64,000 nt of DNA from Hahella sp. CCB-MM4 (GTDB lineage Bacteria; Pseudomonadota; Gammaproteobacteria; Pseudomonadales; Oleiphilaceae), in NCBI RefSeq assembly GCF_002260525.1, contig NZ_MRYI01000004.1:266519-330518 (forward strand). Reading direction: 5' to 3'. Positions within the stretch are counted from its first letter, which is position 1. Each line of letters begins with the position of its first letter. Under the pieces are notes generated by a model. The model did not search any database and was not told where the DNA came from. It worked only from the letters and a program-made list of their open reading frames with translations. This document shows positions 1 through 8,972 of this stretch, in pieces. Made by a program: the position numbers and the translations under genes.

Positions 1-67
1 CGACACCCGGCAAATAACGCAAACACTTAACGAGTTGATCAATACTAGGGGTAAGGCGACCGGACAT
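1..67 (-). CDS. recR: Recombination protein RecR, N-terminal fragment (cut by window edge)
   Basis: Only the first 22 codons are in the window. They read M-S-G-R-L-T-P-S-I-D-Q-L-V and end in LRYLPGV, which fits the start of RecR (consensus SPxIDxLIxxLxxLPGVG). RecR acts with RecF and RecO to load RecA at gaps in DNA. The ATG has a GAGG about ten bases upstream. It follows ybaB on the same strand, the usual dnaX-ybaB-recR order of gammaproteobacteria, and is probably in one operon with them. The zinc finger and Toprim domain lie outside the window. Confidence 0.85.
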   Translation of the reverse strand, partial: MSGRLTPSIDQLVKCLRYLPGV

Positions 68-96
68 CAGGTACCGATTCCTCAAATAAAGCCTGA

Positions 97-423
97 TTAA
101 AAAGGCATTTTAAAATTGGGGGGAATACCCATTCCTGAGGTCAGGCTGGACATTTTTTCCTGGTTATTGGCTTCGATTTTACGGACGGCATCATTTACCG
201 CAGCCGCAATCAAATCCTCCAGCATATCCTTATCTTCCTGCATCAGGGATGCATCAATCTCCACTTTTTTCACATCATGACGACCGTTCATCACGACTTT
301 GACCATACCGGCTCCAGATTCGCCCTGAACTTCGGCATTTGCCAGCTCTTCCTGGGCTTTCTGCATCTGTTCCTGAATTTTTTGGGCCTGTTTCATCAGA
401 TCGCCCATATTACCTTTTAACAT
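97..423 (-). CDS. ybaB: YbaB/EbfC family nucleoid-associated DNA-binding protein
   Basis: A 108-residue protein of normal family length. The N-terminal half is the charged helix typical of the family ([21 protein letters not shown]), followed by a strand region with V-x-V-x-M-N-G-R and a C-terminal helix ending in [12 protein letters not shown], a classic YbaB tail. Family members form tweezer-like dimers that bind DNA and are thought to be involved in nucleoid organisation or in recombination with RecR. The gene starts two bases after the dnaX stop and is followed by recR, so translation is probably coupled along the dnaX-ybaB-recR operon. A second Met six codons in is a possible alternative start. 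Confidence 0.95.
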   Translation of the reverse strand: MLKGNMGDLMKQAQKIQEQMQKAQEELANAEVQGESGAGMVKVVMNGRHDVKKVEIDASLMQEDKDMLEDLIAAAVNDAVRKIEANNQEKMSSLTSGMGIPPNFKMPF

Positions 424-425
424 GT

Positions 426-3134
426 CTACAGCTCCCGAATAATCGGTTCTATGGATTGTTCTATTACTGTCGCGCCGAATCGCTGGATCAAGGCATTGAC
501 ATGAATGTCATTGCGAATTTCCTGCTCTGCCTCCGCTTGCAGTTCAGCCCGCTTCTTCTCCAATTTCTGCAACGGGGAAAGAAAGTTCGCTTCCCCGGCA
601 ATAATTTCGATTGTAACGTTTTCGTTCATGAATTCCGACAACGCTGCACGCAACCTGGCTTTATTCACCTCGTTGAAGAAATCAAAATGGTCATGATCGA
701 TCAGAAATTCAATTCTTTGCCCCAGCACATCATGCATAACACATCGCTGTGCAAGGCTTCGCGTCATTCCAGAGACTGACAATTGACGCAACACTTCATC
801 CCACGTCAAGCCTTTCAGTTGAGGTTCCGCCGTATTCGAGACCTTGCTGACCTTGGTCACATCAAAGTCCCGCTCCATACTTTTCGCGGATTGCTGATAG
901 GACTCCAGTTCCTCTTCCTGGTTATCCTCGTCTTCGACCTCTTCCTCAGAAACCTCAGCGGAATCTACCGGCGCGGAAGTCTGCGATAACACTGCAGGCG
1001 CAGGTATGCCACCATTACCACCATTACTGGCTTCAGATAGCTGGAGAGAGACTACAGGCGCGCTCTCATCAGGTCTTTGAGGCTCGGCGGTCACCTTCTT
1101 GTCATAAGAGTCTTCTGTGTAAGCATCATAAGACTCCCTGACAGGGATCAGATCATCATGGTCAGCTTCAAAGTCACCAGGGTCATAACCCGGATAGTCA
1201 TCCACATACCCACTGGCATTGCTCTGAGTGGTCTGCGGGGTCTGATTGTTTTGCTGAAGCGACGGAGACTGGCTGGAAACCTCATCATTAAAAGGCGACT
1301 GCCTATCGGCATCAACAGTTTCAACCTGTTGCCGAGATCCCGCCTCTTCTGACATTTCTTTATCTTTAAAAGACTGGCTGTCTACGAGGGCCTGACCTTC
1401 TACAACAGCCTGATCAACCCTTGCAGTCTCGCCTACACTTTCTACTAATTCTGGTGCCTGTTCTACTGATTCTGGTGCCTGTTCTACTGATTCTGGTGCC
1501 TGTGCTGCACTGGCCTGTGCCGTATTTGTCAGAGCTTGCGACGCATGAGCGTCCAGCACCTGAGTGCCCGATGCCTGGACCGCAGGTGTGTGGTGATCAC
1601 CTACTCCAACCGACTGCTGCTCTGGGCGGCCGTCATGCTCAACTTTAGCGCGAGGTTGTTCTGCGGCGGACGCAGCGGCTGCTTCCAGCACTTCGGTGCC
1701 ATTTGTCTCTGGACTACGTGTCTCTGTGCTACGTGTCTCTGTGCTGCGTGTCTCAGTGCTATGTGCCTCAGAGCTGCGTGCCTCTGCACTAGGTACTTCT
1801 GTACTGGGCGCTTCCTGGCTTGCCTCATCCGTTTTGGTGAAATTTTCCTGCGTCGCTATAGCTGCCGCCCCGGAAGCACCATTTGATTCAACAGTCGCCT
1901 CAGGCATAGCCGCGTGAAGTCTGGACTCTGTATTTTCTTTAGGTGGAAGCGGGGTGACTGAAGGTGCCGGGTCACTCTCCTTGTCAGCGCTGGAAGGCCC
2001 TGTATTCGTTCCAGTGGAAGGTCCGGAATGAATTTCCCTCCCGGATTGAGCGTTGGGCCGGAAACTCACCATTCTCAACAGTGCCATTTCGAAACCAACC
2101 CGCGGATCAGGAGCAAGTGCAAGGTCCTTACGGCTGGTCAGGGCAATCTGGTAAAACAACTGGGTGTCCTCAGCTGCCAACTGTCTGGCTAATGCCACCA
2201 CCTGCTGCTGATCCCCAAAGCTGTTATCTATCGCACCGGGAACGGCCTGCTCTATGGCCACACGGTGCAGAAGTTCCGCAATTGCCTGCAATATATAGGC
2301 ATAGTCCGGTGAAAATTCCGCCATATGCTGAACTTTTGACAACATACCGCCGGTGTCGGACGAAGCAACGAGCTGTAGCAGTTCAACAACCACATGCTTC
2401 TCGATCGTTCCGAGCATTTCGATAACATCTTTGGCTTTAATTTCACCGTTACCGAATGCAATCGCCTGGTCAGTCAGACTCAGCGCATCCCGCATACTGC
2501 CTTCTGCAGCCTTGGCCAGCTCCCATAACGCCGCCTCTTCTGACGGCACCTGCTCGGCACCGAGTACATGAGACAGATGTTTTACGATTCTTTCAGGAGA
2601 AAGATTCTTCAGATTGAACTGCAGGCAGCGGGACAAAATCGTCACTGGCAGCTTCTGTGGATCTGTGGTGGCCAACAGGAATTTGATATGGGGAGGAGGC
2701 TCCTCGAGTGTTTTCAACAATGCATTGAAACTCGAGTTGGAAAGCATGTGCACCTCATCGATGAGGTAGATCTTATAGCGCCCTCTTGTAGGGGCATATT
2801 GCACATTGTCCAGAAGCTCTCGCATATCCTCCACTTTGGTTCTGGAGGCAGCGTCAATTTCAATCAGGTCAACAAAGCGCCCTTCAGTAATTTCTGTACA
2901 CACGGCACATTCGCCACAGGGCTGGCTGGTGATTCCTGTCTCACAGTTGAGGCTTTTGGCAAAGATTCTCGCCACGGTGGTCTTACCAACACCACGAGTG
3001 CCCGTGAACAGATAGGCATGATGCAATCGATCCTGATTCAGCGCATTCCCCAAGGCCTTGAGAACGTGCTCCTGGCCGACCATTTCCTGGAAATTCTGGG
3101 GGCGCCACTTCCGGGCGAGAACTTGATACGACAT
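426..3134 (-). CDS. dnaX: DNA polymerase III subunit tau (and possibly gamma)
   Basis: This is the clamp-loader ATPase of the replisome. I chose the ATG at 3134 ([15 protein letters not shown]), the conserved family start; the open frame continues 18 codons upstream without family similarity. In the 902-residue protein the Walker A GTRGVGKT is at 45-52, a four-Cys zinc site follows (C-x8-C-x2-C-x2-C), then DEVH and the sensor region. Domain III ends near residue 370. The C-terminal 150 residues match tau domain V, which binds the polymerase alpha subunit. Between these is an unusually long acidic, Ser/Glu/Ala-rich linker of about 330 residues with two tandem repeat tracts. E. coli DnaX has 643 residues, so the extra length lies in this linker. 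I did not identify a clear A-AAA-AAG slippery site, so production of gamma is not shown. Confidence 0.95.
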   Translation of the reverse strand: MSYQVLARKWRPQNFQEMVGQEHVLKALGNALNQDRLHHAYLFTGTRGVGKTTVARIFAKSLNCETGITSQPCGECAVCTEITEGRFVDLIEIDAASRTKVEDMRELLDNVQYAPTRGRYKIYLIDEVHMLSNSSFNALLKTLEEPPPHIKFLLATTDPQKLPVTILSRCLQFNLKNLSPERIVKHLSHVLGAEQVPSEEAALWELAKAAEGSMRDALSLTDQAIAFGNGEIKAKDVIEMLGTIEKHVVVELLQLVASSDTGGMLSKVQHMAEFSPDYAYILQAIAELLHRVAIEQAVPGAIDNSFGDQQQVVALARQLAAEDTQLFYQIALTSRKDLALAPDPRVGFEMALLRMVSFRPNAQSGREIHSGPSTGTNTGPSSADKESDPAPSVTPLPPKENTESRLHAAMPEATVESNGASGAAAIATQENFTKTDEASQEAPSTEVPSAEARSSEAHSTETRSTETRSTETRSPETNGTEVLEAAAASAAEQPRAKVEHDGRPEQQSVGVGDHHTPAVQASGTQVLDAHASQALTNTAQASAAQAPESVEQAPESVEQAPELVESVGETARVDQAVVEGQALVDSQSFKDKEMSEEAGSRQQVETVDADRQSPFNDEVSSQSPSLQQNNQTPQTTQSNASGYVDDYPGYDPGDFEADHDDLIPVRESYDAYTEDSYDKKVTAEPQRPDESAPVVSLQLSEASNGGNGGIPAPAVLSQTSAPVDSAEVSEEEVEDEDNQEEELESYQQSAKSMERDFDVTKVSKVSNTAEPQLKGLTWDEVLRQLSVSGMTRSLAQRCVMHDVLGQRIEFLIDHDHFDFFNEVNKARLRAALSEFMNENVTIEIIAGEANFLSPLQKLEKKRAELQAEAEQEIRNDIHVNALIQRFGATVIEQSIEPIIREL
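1441..1503. repeat. Three 21-bp tandem repeats inside dnaX
   Basis: Three near-identical 21-base units lie in tandem (the first differs by one base). On the dnaX strand they encode a seven-residue motif, APESVEQ or close. They lie in the linker between the ATPase module and domain V and keep frame. Confidence 0.85.
1706..1810. repeat. Seven degenerate 15-bp tandem repeats inside dnaX
   Basis: Seven consecutive 15-base units of the form (t/c)(c/t)tctgtgctacgtg encode the five-residue motif TETRS and variants ([15 protein letters not shown]). They form part of the disordered linker of DnaX. The units are more diverged at the two ends than in the middle, as expected for a tract that has grown by slippage. 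Confidence 0.85.
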
Positions 3135-3246
3135 GCGATTTAAATTACCGAAGAAGAGGCTTAACCGTAAAAAGCGTAACCTTAGCATGCGGGCCCGAAT
3201 CTGTCACCGAAGTGATTCTAACTCCGCGAATTTTTCATTCATGAGA

Positions 3247-3300
3247 AGCAAGTTCATACATAAAGAGCAAGTTCATAACATCAGGAACAAGTTCAGATAT
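3247..3300. repeat. Direct repeats of AGCAAGTTCA between dnaX and the BP74 gene
   Basis: The ten-mer agcaagttca occurs at 3247 and 3266 and, with one change, at 3286; a shorter caagt follows near 3308. The spacing is 19-20 bases, about two helical turns. The tract lies 110-165 bases upstream of the dnaX start and 90-140 upstream of the divergent BP74 gene. It could be a regulator array or slippage-derived DNA. Confidence 0.6.
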
Positions 3301-3384
3301 CAGCCGCAAGTCGAGCTTACATCGAAGGGCATAAAGGTTTAGACTTCGCGCCCCTTAGGAAAACAATCTGTATGGAAGGATTCC

Positions 3385-3819
3385 ATGTCTTTGAAATCAT
3401 ATTTGCTTCAAGCTATTGCAGTACCTGCAACCCTGTTCGCCACCTCAGCACTTGCCGAAGTCGCTTATTTCGAATTCACCGACACCGATGCCGAGCACAC
3501 CTTTGTCATACAATTAACGGACAAAGCAAAAATCCAACAGGCACGGGATATTCTGGAGAACGGTCAGACCGACTTCTATCACGTGATGGGCTATATCACC
3601 CCGTCCCAGACACCCTACAACGCCAGCTGGCAATATCATTTGGACACGGACACGATCAGTTTCTTCGAGTTCGCCATAGAAGTTTGCGATGCCTCAATGG
3701 AATATGTGCAATTGCACCTGGATGAGGTTGGTGGTGCATTTTTGCCTGGCAATATGTGGTGTCCGTGGAGCTCCAAGCTCGTGAAGGAAATTCAGTATCC
3801 TTCCCAACAGCAAATGTAG
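3385..3819 (+). CDS. Secreted BP74-domain protein
   Basis: A 144-residue protein with a signal peptide of about 24 residues (cleavage after ATSALA). The mature part has the pattern of the calmodulin-binding protein BP74 N-terminal domain: AYFEFTD, then FVIQLTD near the start, a helix KIQQARDIL, HVMG, YNxxWxYHLDxDTISFFE, and a C-terminal AFLPGxxWCPWSS signature. Two Cys (EVCDA and MWCPW) may form a disulfide in the periplasm. The bacterial role is unknown; the domain was named from a slime-mould protein. An AAGGA ribosome site sits eight bases before the ATG. It is a lone gene with a hairpin terminator just after its stop. Confidence 0.75.
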   Translation: MSLKSYLLQAIAVPATLFATSALAEVAYFEFTDTDAEHTFVIQLTDKAKIQQARDILENGQTDFYHVMGYITPSQTPYNASWQYHLDTDTISFFEFAIEVCDASMEYVQLHLDEVGGAFLPGNMWCPWSSKLVKEIQYPSQQQM

Positions 3820-3841
3820 CGAAATCACCCGCCAAACCAAC

Positions 3842-3870
3842 TCCGGGAGCATGTCTCCCGGATCTCTTCC
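3842..3870 (+). terminator. Likely intrinsic terminator of the BP74 gene
   Basis: A perfect 8-bp stem (TCCGGGAG / CTCCCGGA) with a five-base loop lies 22 bases after the stop codon and is followed by a pyrimidine-rich run (tctcttcc). The T run is weak, so the call is moderate. Confidence 0.5.
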
Positions 3871-4013
3871 AACCGAGAAAATAAGCATGAAGAAAGAAAC
3901 ACGCTCAACGAATATAGATCCACGGAATCACAATAGAATTTAAGAGCGTAGAAGTAGAGAGATCTGGGAATAAAGAAGACTTGGAAATCTAGAAGAAAAG
4001 CATTTGAAATGGA

Positions 4014-4125
4014 GGTGAACCCTACCAGCCACACCCCGGCGCCCGAGTCCTCCGCTGTGGCTGCTCCCTTCCGGGTCTGACCAGGTTCGCGGTCTATCGT
4101 CGCGAGGGGACCGGCAAGGCCCACC
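4014..4125 (-). ncRNA. ffs: Signal recognition particle RNA, small (4.5S) type
   Basis: The minus strand contains the conserved SRP domain IV: GGTCAGACCCGGAAGG followed by GAGCAGCC, the near-invariant apical loop of 4.5S RNA that binds Ffh. The flanks pair as a long hairpin: the 5' GGTGGGCCTTGCC pairs with the 3' GGCTGGTAGGGTTCACC. The length of about 112 bases matches E. coli 4.5S RNA (114). A close dnaX-ffs position is common in gammaproteobacteria. The exact ends are inferred from the outer pairing. A promoter lies upstream, leaving a short 5' leader that RNase P would remove. Confidence 0.93.
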
Positions 4126-4161
4126 ATAGAACTGACAAGGATTGCTCGTCAGGAGGCGCGC

Positions 4162-4190
4162 ATCATAGCAAAGAGCATCCGGAGGCTCAA
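4162..4190 (-). promoter_or_regulatory. Sigma-70 promoter of ffs
   Basis: On the minus strand there is a -35 TTGAGC (4185-4190), a 17-bp spacer and an extended -10, TGC-TATGAT (4162-4167). A GC-rich stretch (GCGCGCC) follows the -10, as in stringently controlled stable-RNA promoters. Transcription would begin about 30 bases before the mature 4.5S RNA. Confidence 0.7.
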
Positions 4191-4272
4191 GCTTTTATCC
4201 GGGATGTTTATGGATTACCGCAGGTTGTATAAAACCTGTACTATCAACCCTTTATAATCCCCTGCTTTTTAA

Positions 4273-5742
4273 CTATTTACGCTTGGATTCCACTCTGCGG
4301 ATAAACTCTTCAAAAATGATCCGGTAGAGTTCGTCTCCCAAATATTTGTCCTCAACGCCAGACTCGATACTGGGATTATCATTCACTTCAATGACAGCGG
4401 CTCTATCCCCGGCCTGTTTGACATCGACTCCATACAATCCCTTGCCTATCAGATTGGCCGCTTTCACTGCCGCATTAAGAACCACCTTGGGCACTTCGTA
4501 GGTTGGCAGAGTATCCCAGGCTCCGGAGTCTGTCGCGCCATCGCCATGGTGATAAATCTGCCAATGGTTTCTTGCCATATAGTACTTACAGGCATAAATT
4601 GGCTTGCCATTAAGCACCCCTACCCGCCAATCAAAATCCGTAAACATGAACTCCTGGGCCAGAAGCAGAGCCGATTGCTTGAACAGCGATGCAGACTTAG
4701 CCGCGAGATCTTCAGCATTCTCGGCTTTGACCACTCCACGAGAGAAAGAACCATCGGGAATTTTCAACACCAATGGGAATCCCAACTCTTCGCCAGCTTT
4801 CTTTAATTGATTGGGATCACCCTTGCTAAGAATCAATGTTTTCGGCGTGGGGACTTTGTGAGTATTCAACAAGTCAGCCAGATAGACTTTGTTGGTACAC
4901 CGCATGATCGAGGTGCTGTCATCCATCACTATCAGCCCTTCCGCCTCCGCCTTTTTGGAAAACTTAAAGGTATGGTGATCGATGGCCGTGGTCTCCCGGA
5001 TAAACAGCATGTCATATTCCGGTACCCGTTGATAATCCTTGGGCTCCAGCATGTCCACGGCAATTCCCATTTGCTTGCCGACCTTCACCATTTTCTTTAA
5101 AGCCTGACTGTCGCTGGGAGGAAATTCTTCTGCAGGATTAACCAGTATTCCCATATCGTAGCGATATTTTTTGCGTTCTTTGGGTTTTCGCCAGACTTTT
5201 TGGCTAAAACTATCGAGCGCGTCAGCAAATTGGGTTTGCTGCGTTTCGTCCAACCCTTTTGGGCTGACGGGTCGGATTCCTGCAATCTTCCAGCTACTCT
5301 TATACTCCAACTGAATTTCAGTCACCGGACAGGCAAAGCGCTCAAATATCAGAGACGCCAAACCATCCAGCTCCTTGTTTCCGGTAGTGCCGAAATAGGA
5401 TTTGAACAGCATTTGGTTGGATTCTGTCTTGGGAATCTTCCGAAACGCGCCGGCAACTGCAGGGTCTGCCATTTCGAATGCCATGGAGTACAGAATCCGC
5501 TTTTCCAAATCATTAAGAGTGCGAACTGAGGGAATCACATGATGCCCCCGAGCTTCAGCCAACAGGGAGCAGTAATACCCCTTACTCAGGTACTTATAGC
5601 TGCGACAGAGGTTAATGACACGAACCCTGCCGTTCCTGCTCGCAGGCATCGCCAGGTAATCATCAAAAGTAACAACATCTTCACTTGGGTAATAAGGTGT
5701 CCAGTCTTTGAGGGACTCCACCACGATATAAAGCCGGGACAT
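4273..5742 (-). CDS. RimK-family ATP-grasp ligase with N-terminal RLAN domain
   Basis: A 489-residue protein. Residues 1-150 resemble the RimK-like ATP-grasp N-terminal (RLAN) domain. The C-terminal half is an ATP-grasp fold: PTPKTLIL and a glycine-rich GFPLVLKIPDGSFSRGV loop, the nucleotide-contact QEF, and the Mg-binding VIEVNDNPSIESG near the end. RimK relatives join glutamate or other amino acids to a carboxylate at the cost of ATP; the substrate here is not known. It is divergent from a GNAT/C39-peptidase fusion, and this pairing recurs in proteobacteria. Aravind and colleagues predicted such pairs to act in peptide modification (from memory). The protein is soluble and has no signal peptide. 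Confidence 0.88.
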   Translation of the reverse strand: MSRLYIVVESLKDWTPYYPSEDVVTFDDYLAMPASRNGRVRVINLCRSYKYLSKGYYCSLLAEARGHHVIPSVRTLNDLEKRILYSMAFEMADPAVAGAFRKIPKTESNQMLFKSYFGTTGNKELDGLASLIFERFACPVTEIQLEYKSSWKIAGIRPVSPKGLDETQQTQFADALDSFSQKVWRKPKERKKYRYDMGILVNPAEEFPPSDSQALKKMVKVGKQMGIAVDMLEPKDYQRVPEYDMLFIRETTAIDHHTFKFSKKAEAEGLIVMDDSTSIMRCTNKVYLADLLNTHKVPTPKTLILSKGDPNQLKKAGEELGFPLVLKIPDGSFSRGVVKAENAEDLAAKSASLFKQSALLLAQEFMFTDFDWRVGVLNGKPIYACKYYMARNHWQIYHHGDGATDSGAWDTLPTYEVPKVVLNAAVKAANLIGKGLYGVDVKQAGDRAAVIEVNDNPSIESGVEDKYLGDELYRIIFEEFIRRVESKRK

Positions 5743-6040
5743 AGGGACGTGTAGCTCGCAAATAGTTCCAAAATTAACATGAAATTTCTAAGCTCTTGCA
5801 GCTTAGTGCTACTGTTGTTCCACCCAATAAAGCTATAGAGTAGCGCTCTTTTCCTGAGCCGTTTTCTTTGGCAGCTGGCGGACCCGGAGCGGAATGGCAG
5901 AATGTCCAGATTAGAGCTAAGTTTTGCTGATAATCCTGCAGCTGTCTACTGTAGAAATATCGCTTGAGTCGCAACAGGAAAAACCATCATTATTCTCACA
6001 GATACCACTGTCTATCCGGTTTACGTTTTTGAGGCGCACA

Positions 6041-7201
6041 ATGTCCAAATCCTCTATTGCTACGGCCACTCGATCTACCCCTGAATATCGTCTGGCCGGC
6101 CTCGAAGACCTTGACGCACTGGTTACTTTGGAAAACCAGTGCTTCCAGACAGATCGCCTGAGCCGCCGCAGTTTCAAGCACCTTCTCAAAGCCGATTCCG
6201 CCATTCTGCATATTGCAGAGATCGATAACAGGATCAGCGCCTACATCATCACGCTATTCCACCGCGGCACCAGTCTGGCGCGCCTTTACAGCATAGCCGC
6301 TCATCCGGACTGCCGTGGCTACGGTTTGGCCCGGAAATTAATTGAGCTTTCAGAACAAACAGCGATTGAACGCCGCTGCATCTTCATGCGATTGGAAGTG
6401 CGAACCGACAACCTGGAAGCCATTCGATTGTATGAGAAGCTGGGCTATCAGCAATTCGGTATCTACCATGACTATTACGAAGATCACTTTGATGCACTAC
6501 GGTATCAAAAGCAGATCAAGCGTTTCGCACCTCCCGAGCCGAGCCTGCAAGTCCCTTATTATGAACAGAGTACCGATTTCACCTGTGGCCCGGCATCCTT
6601 GATGATGACCATGGCCACCCTGGATCCCGAATTCCAGCCCAGCCCGGCAGAAGAACTGCAAATATGGCGTGAAGCCACCACTATCTATATGACCTCCGGA
6701 CATGGCGGCTGCGGACCTCACGGTCTTGCAATAGCAGCCCATCGCAGAGGTTTTACGGCAGAAGTCTATGTGACCCAGGAAGGCCCATTGTTTACTGAAG
6801 GTGTTCGCATCCAGGAAAAGAAAGAGGTGCTGAAACTCGTTCATGAAAGTTTTGTCGAACAGCTTCACAAGTACCATATCCCCATCCACTATAAAGCGAT
6901 CACCCAGGACGATATCGAGCAGGCGCTGGGTCGCCATCAACTTCCCCTCGTGATGATCAGCACGTATCATTTCGACCGGAAAAAAGCACCACACTGGGTG
7001 GCAGTTACCGCAATGGACGAGGATTTTGTTTACATACACGACCCGGATGTGGACACAGACGATCATCAACGCCCGATTGATAACCAGTATATTCCGATAT
7101 CCAGAGCTCAATTCGACCGCATGTCCCAGTTTGGACAAAGCAGGTTGCGAACAGCCATCATTGTCGGGCGCGATGAGCATTCCACCAAGAAAGGACCCTG
7201 A
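6041..7201 (+). CDS. GNAT acetyltransferase fused to C39-like cysteine peptidase
   Basis: I placed the start at MSKSSIATATRS (6041) because GAGG lies seven bases before it; the frame is open further upstream but without similarity. Residues 15-165 form a RimI-like GNAT domain with the acetyl-CoA loop HPDCRGYGLARKL and the ENQCFQTDRLSRRSF substrate arm. Residues 175-386 form a C39-like (DUF3335) papain-fold peptidase with a visible triad: C182 in FTCGPASL, H318 in APHWVAV and D334 in YIHDPD. With the divergent RimK-type ligase it suggests a pathway in which a peptide or protein terminus is acetylated, ligated and cleaved. The substrate is unknown. The protein should be cytoplasmic. Confidence 0.88.
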   Translation: MSKSSIATATRSTPEYRLAGLEDLDALVTLENQCFQTDRLSRRSFKHLLKADSAILHIAEIDNRISAYIITLFHRGTSLARLYSIAAHPDCRGYGLARKLIELSEQTAIERRCIFMRLEVRTDNLEAIRLYEKLGYQQFGIYHDYYEDHFDALRYQKQIKRFAPPEPSLQVPYYEQSTDFTCGPASLMMTMATLDPEFQPSPAEELQIWREATTIYMTSGHGGCGPHGLAIAAHRRGFTAEVYVTQEGPLFTEGVRIQEKKEVLKLVHESFVEQLHKYHIPIHYKAITQDDIEQALGRHQLPLVMISTYHFDRKKAPHWVAVTAMDEDFVYIHDPDVDTDDHQRPIDNQYIPISRAQFDRMSQFGQSRLRTAIIVGRDEHSTKKGP

Positions 7202-7283
7202 CGGGTTTTAGCTGTTTTAAACCAAGAGCATTCAAATCCACGGCATTTAAAGCCGATGAAGCAATACCAAAGGAACATTTGTA

Positions 7284-8087
7284 GTGAAATACCGGTTGGA
7301 TAAATACCTGGTCGATAAAGGTCTCTGTCGCTCAAGGAACCAGGCCCAGGAATTAATCACCCAAGGAGCCGTGGAAATACAAATCGGCAAGGACTGGCAA
7401 AAGGCCGGCAAAGCCAGCCAGACACTTCCCGAAGGCACTCCCCTGCGCATCGTTGACAATGAATTACAGCGCTTTGTTTCCAGAGGAGCACTAAAGCTTG
7501 CGGGTGCGTTGGACCGCATTCAAAACAAATTGAACGAATCAGGGTTGGAAACCTGGGACTTTAGCCGTCTGTCAGCGGTAGACGTCGGGCAATCCACCGG
7601 TGGCTTTACTCATGTTTTACTGGACCGGGGTATTGCTTCTGTGACCGGTGTTGAAGTCGGACACGATCAACTAGTTGAAGAAATCAGAGACAACCCAAGA
7701 GTCAGTGTTTACGAAGGTGTAAACGCCAAACATCTCGCCTCCTGGTTTAAGTCGGAGCTTGAGGAACACCCAGGCTTTGACCTTGCCGTCATGGATGTAA
7801 GCTTTATCTCCCAGACATTAATACTGCCCGAACTGGCCAAAATTCTGAAACCGGGCGGCAAGCTGGTTAGCCTTGTGAAACCGCAGTTTGAAGTCGGCCC
7901 CGAAGGACTGGGTAAAGGCGGACTGGTTAACAATCCCGGACTTTACCCAGAAGTGGAAAAAGCTCTTAAGGAATGTTGTAAAACGTCCGGATTGGACGTT
8001 ATTGATTACTTTGACAGCCCGATTAAAGGCGGAGATGGAAATCGGGAGTTTTTCATTTACGCCCGCAGGAGAAAAACATCCCAATAA
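7284..8087 (+). CDS. tlyA: TlyA-type rRNA 2'-O-methyltransferase / haemolysin family
   Basis: A 267-residue protein that begins with GTG (7284), preceded by AAGGA at good spacing. Residues 1-60 are an S4 RNA-binding domain (RLDKYLVDKGLCRSRNQAQELI). Residues 80-265 are an FtsJ-like Rossmann methyltransferase with the SAM loop DVGQSTGGFTH, then VxVGHDQL, an acidic AVMDVSFIS motif and VKPQFEVG, all hallmarks of TlyA. Family members 2'-O-methylate 16S and/or 23S rRNA; the haemolysin name is historical. It probably stands alone: the gap from the GNAT gene is 80 bases and the next gene is convergent. Confidence 0.93.
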   Translation: MKYRLDKYLVDKGLCRSRNQAQELITQGAVEIQIGKDWQKAGKASQTLPEGTPLRIVDNELQRFVSRGALKLAGALDRIQNKLNESGLETWDFSRLSAVDVGQSTGGFTHVLLDRGIASVTGVEVGHDQLVEEIRDNPRVSVYEGVNAKHLASWFKSELEEHPGFDLAVMDVSFISQTLILPELAKILKPGGKLVSLVKPQFEVGPEGLGKGGLVNNPGLYPEVEKALKECCKTSGLDVIDYFDSPIKGGDGNREFFIYARRRKTSQ

Positions 8088-8105
8088 AGGCCAGCATCCT
8101 GGTAG

Positions 8106-8576
8106 TTAGTGCAGCGACGGCTCCGAGGGCATTTCCTGGCGATTTTCAGGGGAGTCGATAAAGCGGCAATCCACAAGGTCCCTCAGCACGTCTACTTTTG
8201 CATCGACTGCAGCACGGAGAAACACCCCAAACTGGTCCCTGGTGATTCCAGCGGAAACCCATTGGGTATCACAAATGATCAGCCTTGCCGGCCCATCATC
8301 ACTCACATCAAGAAAAAACTTCAGGTTGGCATATGTGCCATTAAATCGGGGAAGCTCAGCATTCACCGCTAAAACTGCTGAGTTACGAATATCGACTTCG
8401 GTAGTGAAAATCAGGCAATCCTGTTCAAGAAAAAGCCGGCTTTCCAATACGCCAACCTGGCTTTGCACCTCGGTAATATGTACACCCTGGCACTGACCAC
8501 ACAGGTAGTGCTGCACCCCCAGATCTTCCAACCAGTTTAAAAGGCTGTCGTGGTCAATAAACTTAATCGTCGGCAT
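8106..8576 (-). CDS. YbjN domain-containing protein
   Basis: A 156-residue soluble protein with the YbjN fold pattern: a short N-terminal helix (LLNWLEDLG), two Cys (YLCGQC), strands with FxxEQDCLIFTTEVDIR, then LKFFLDVSDDGPARLIICDTQW and a helical end VFLRAAVDAKVDVLRDLV. E. coli YbjN affects motility and stress responses and resembles a type III secretion chaperone fold; its biochemical role is unclear. It converges on tlyA with 18 bases between the stops. Confidence 0.75.
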   Translation of the reverse strand: MPTIKFIDHDSLLNWLEDLGVQHYLCGQCQGVHITEVQSQVGVLESRLFLEQDCLIFTTEVDIRNSAVLAVNAELPRFNGTYANLKFFLDVSDDGPARLIICDTQWVSAGITRDQFGVFLRAAVDAKVDVLRDLVDCRFIDSPENRQEMPSEPSLH

Positions 8577-8772
8577 GTGAATCTCTTGGATAGTGCATTT
8601 GAAGTGAGGCGCGGATTATAAATTAACCAGCCCTCGAACGATAGAGTTGACAAGGCTTCCAGAGACAATTTCAGCTTTTGATCAGACACAATTCGGATGA
8701 TCAATGAAGGATAATCCGCCTTAAGAGCGCATTTCTGAGTGAAGACCAATGATTGCCACCAGGGGATAGACT

Positions 8773-8952
8773 ATGCAATGGCTCAAATATGTTGAACGTC
8801 TGTATAACCGACCGGCATCCAAGGAACTGGAACAACGCCAGTCAAAAACCAGTAGTACGCCCAAAGAAAACGACGGCACGTTTTGGGGAATGAGCGCTAA
8901 CGATGCTCTTTCAGTGAACATCGTCACCAAGGAATGCGGCAGAAAGTTTTAA
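8773..8952 (+). CDS. Small hypothetical protein
   Basis: A 59-residue frame starting MQWLKYVERLYNRP, with AGGGG seven bases upstream of the ATG. The middle is hydrophilic (Ser/Thr/Lys/Glu) and the end contains FWGMSANDALSVNIV. It has no signal peptide or membrane segment. It lies between ybjN and the 3' end of the TPR operon, which is on the other strand. I do not recognise the family. The good ribosome site and the absence of competing frames support it; its size argues for caution. Confidence 0.45.
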   Translation: MQWLKYVERLYNRPASKELEQRQSKTSSTPKENDGTFWGMSANDALSVNIVTKECGRKF

Positions 8953-8972
8953 GCCTCAGGTGGCTTATAGTT

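Noticed and set aside
426..3134. Programmed frameshift producing the gamma form of DnaX
   Set aside because: I did not find a convincing A-AAA-AAG site with stem-loop by reading; the long linker obscures where it would lie.
3825..4127. Open frame of about 100 codons on the minus strand
   Set aside because: It covers the 4.5S RNA; the RNA motif is unmistakable and the frame has no protein similarity.
6497..7180. Minus-strand frame of 227 codons opposite the GNAT/C39 gene
   Set aside because: Shadow of a gene with a complete catalytic triad; composition follows the complement of the real codons.
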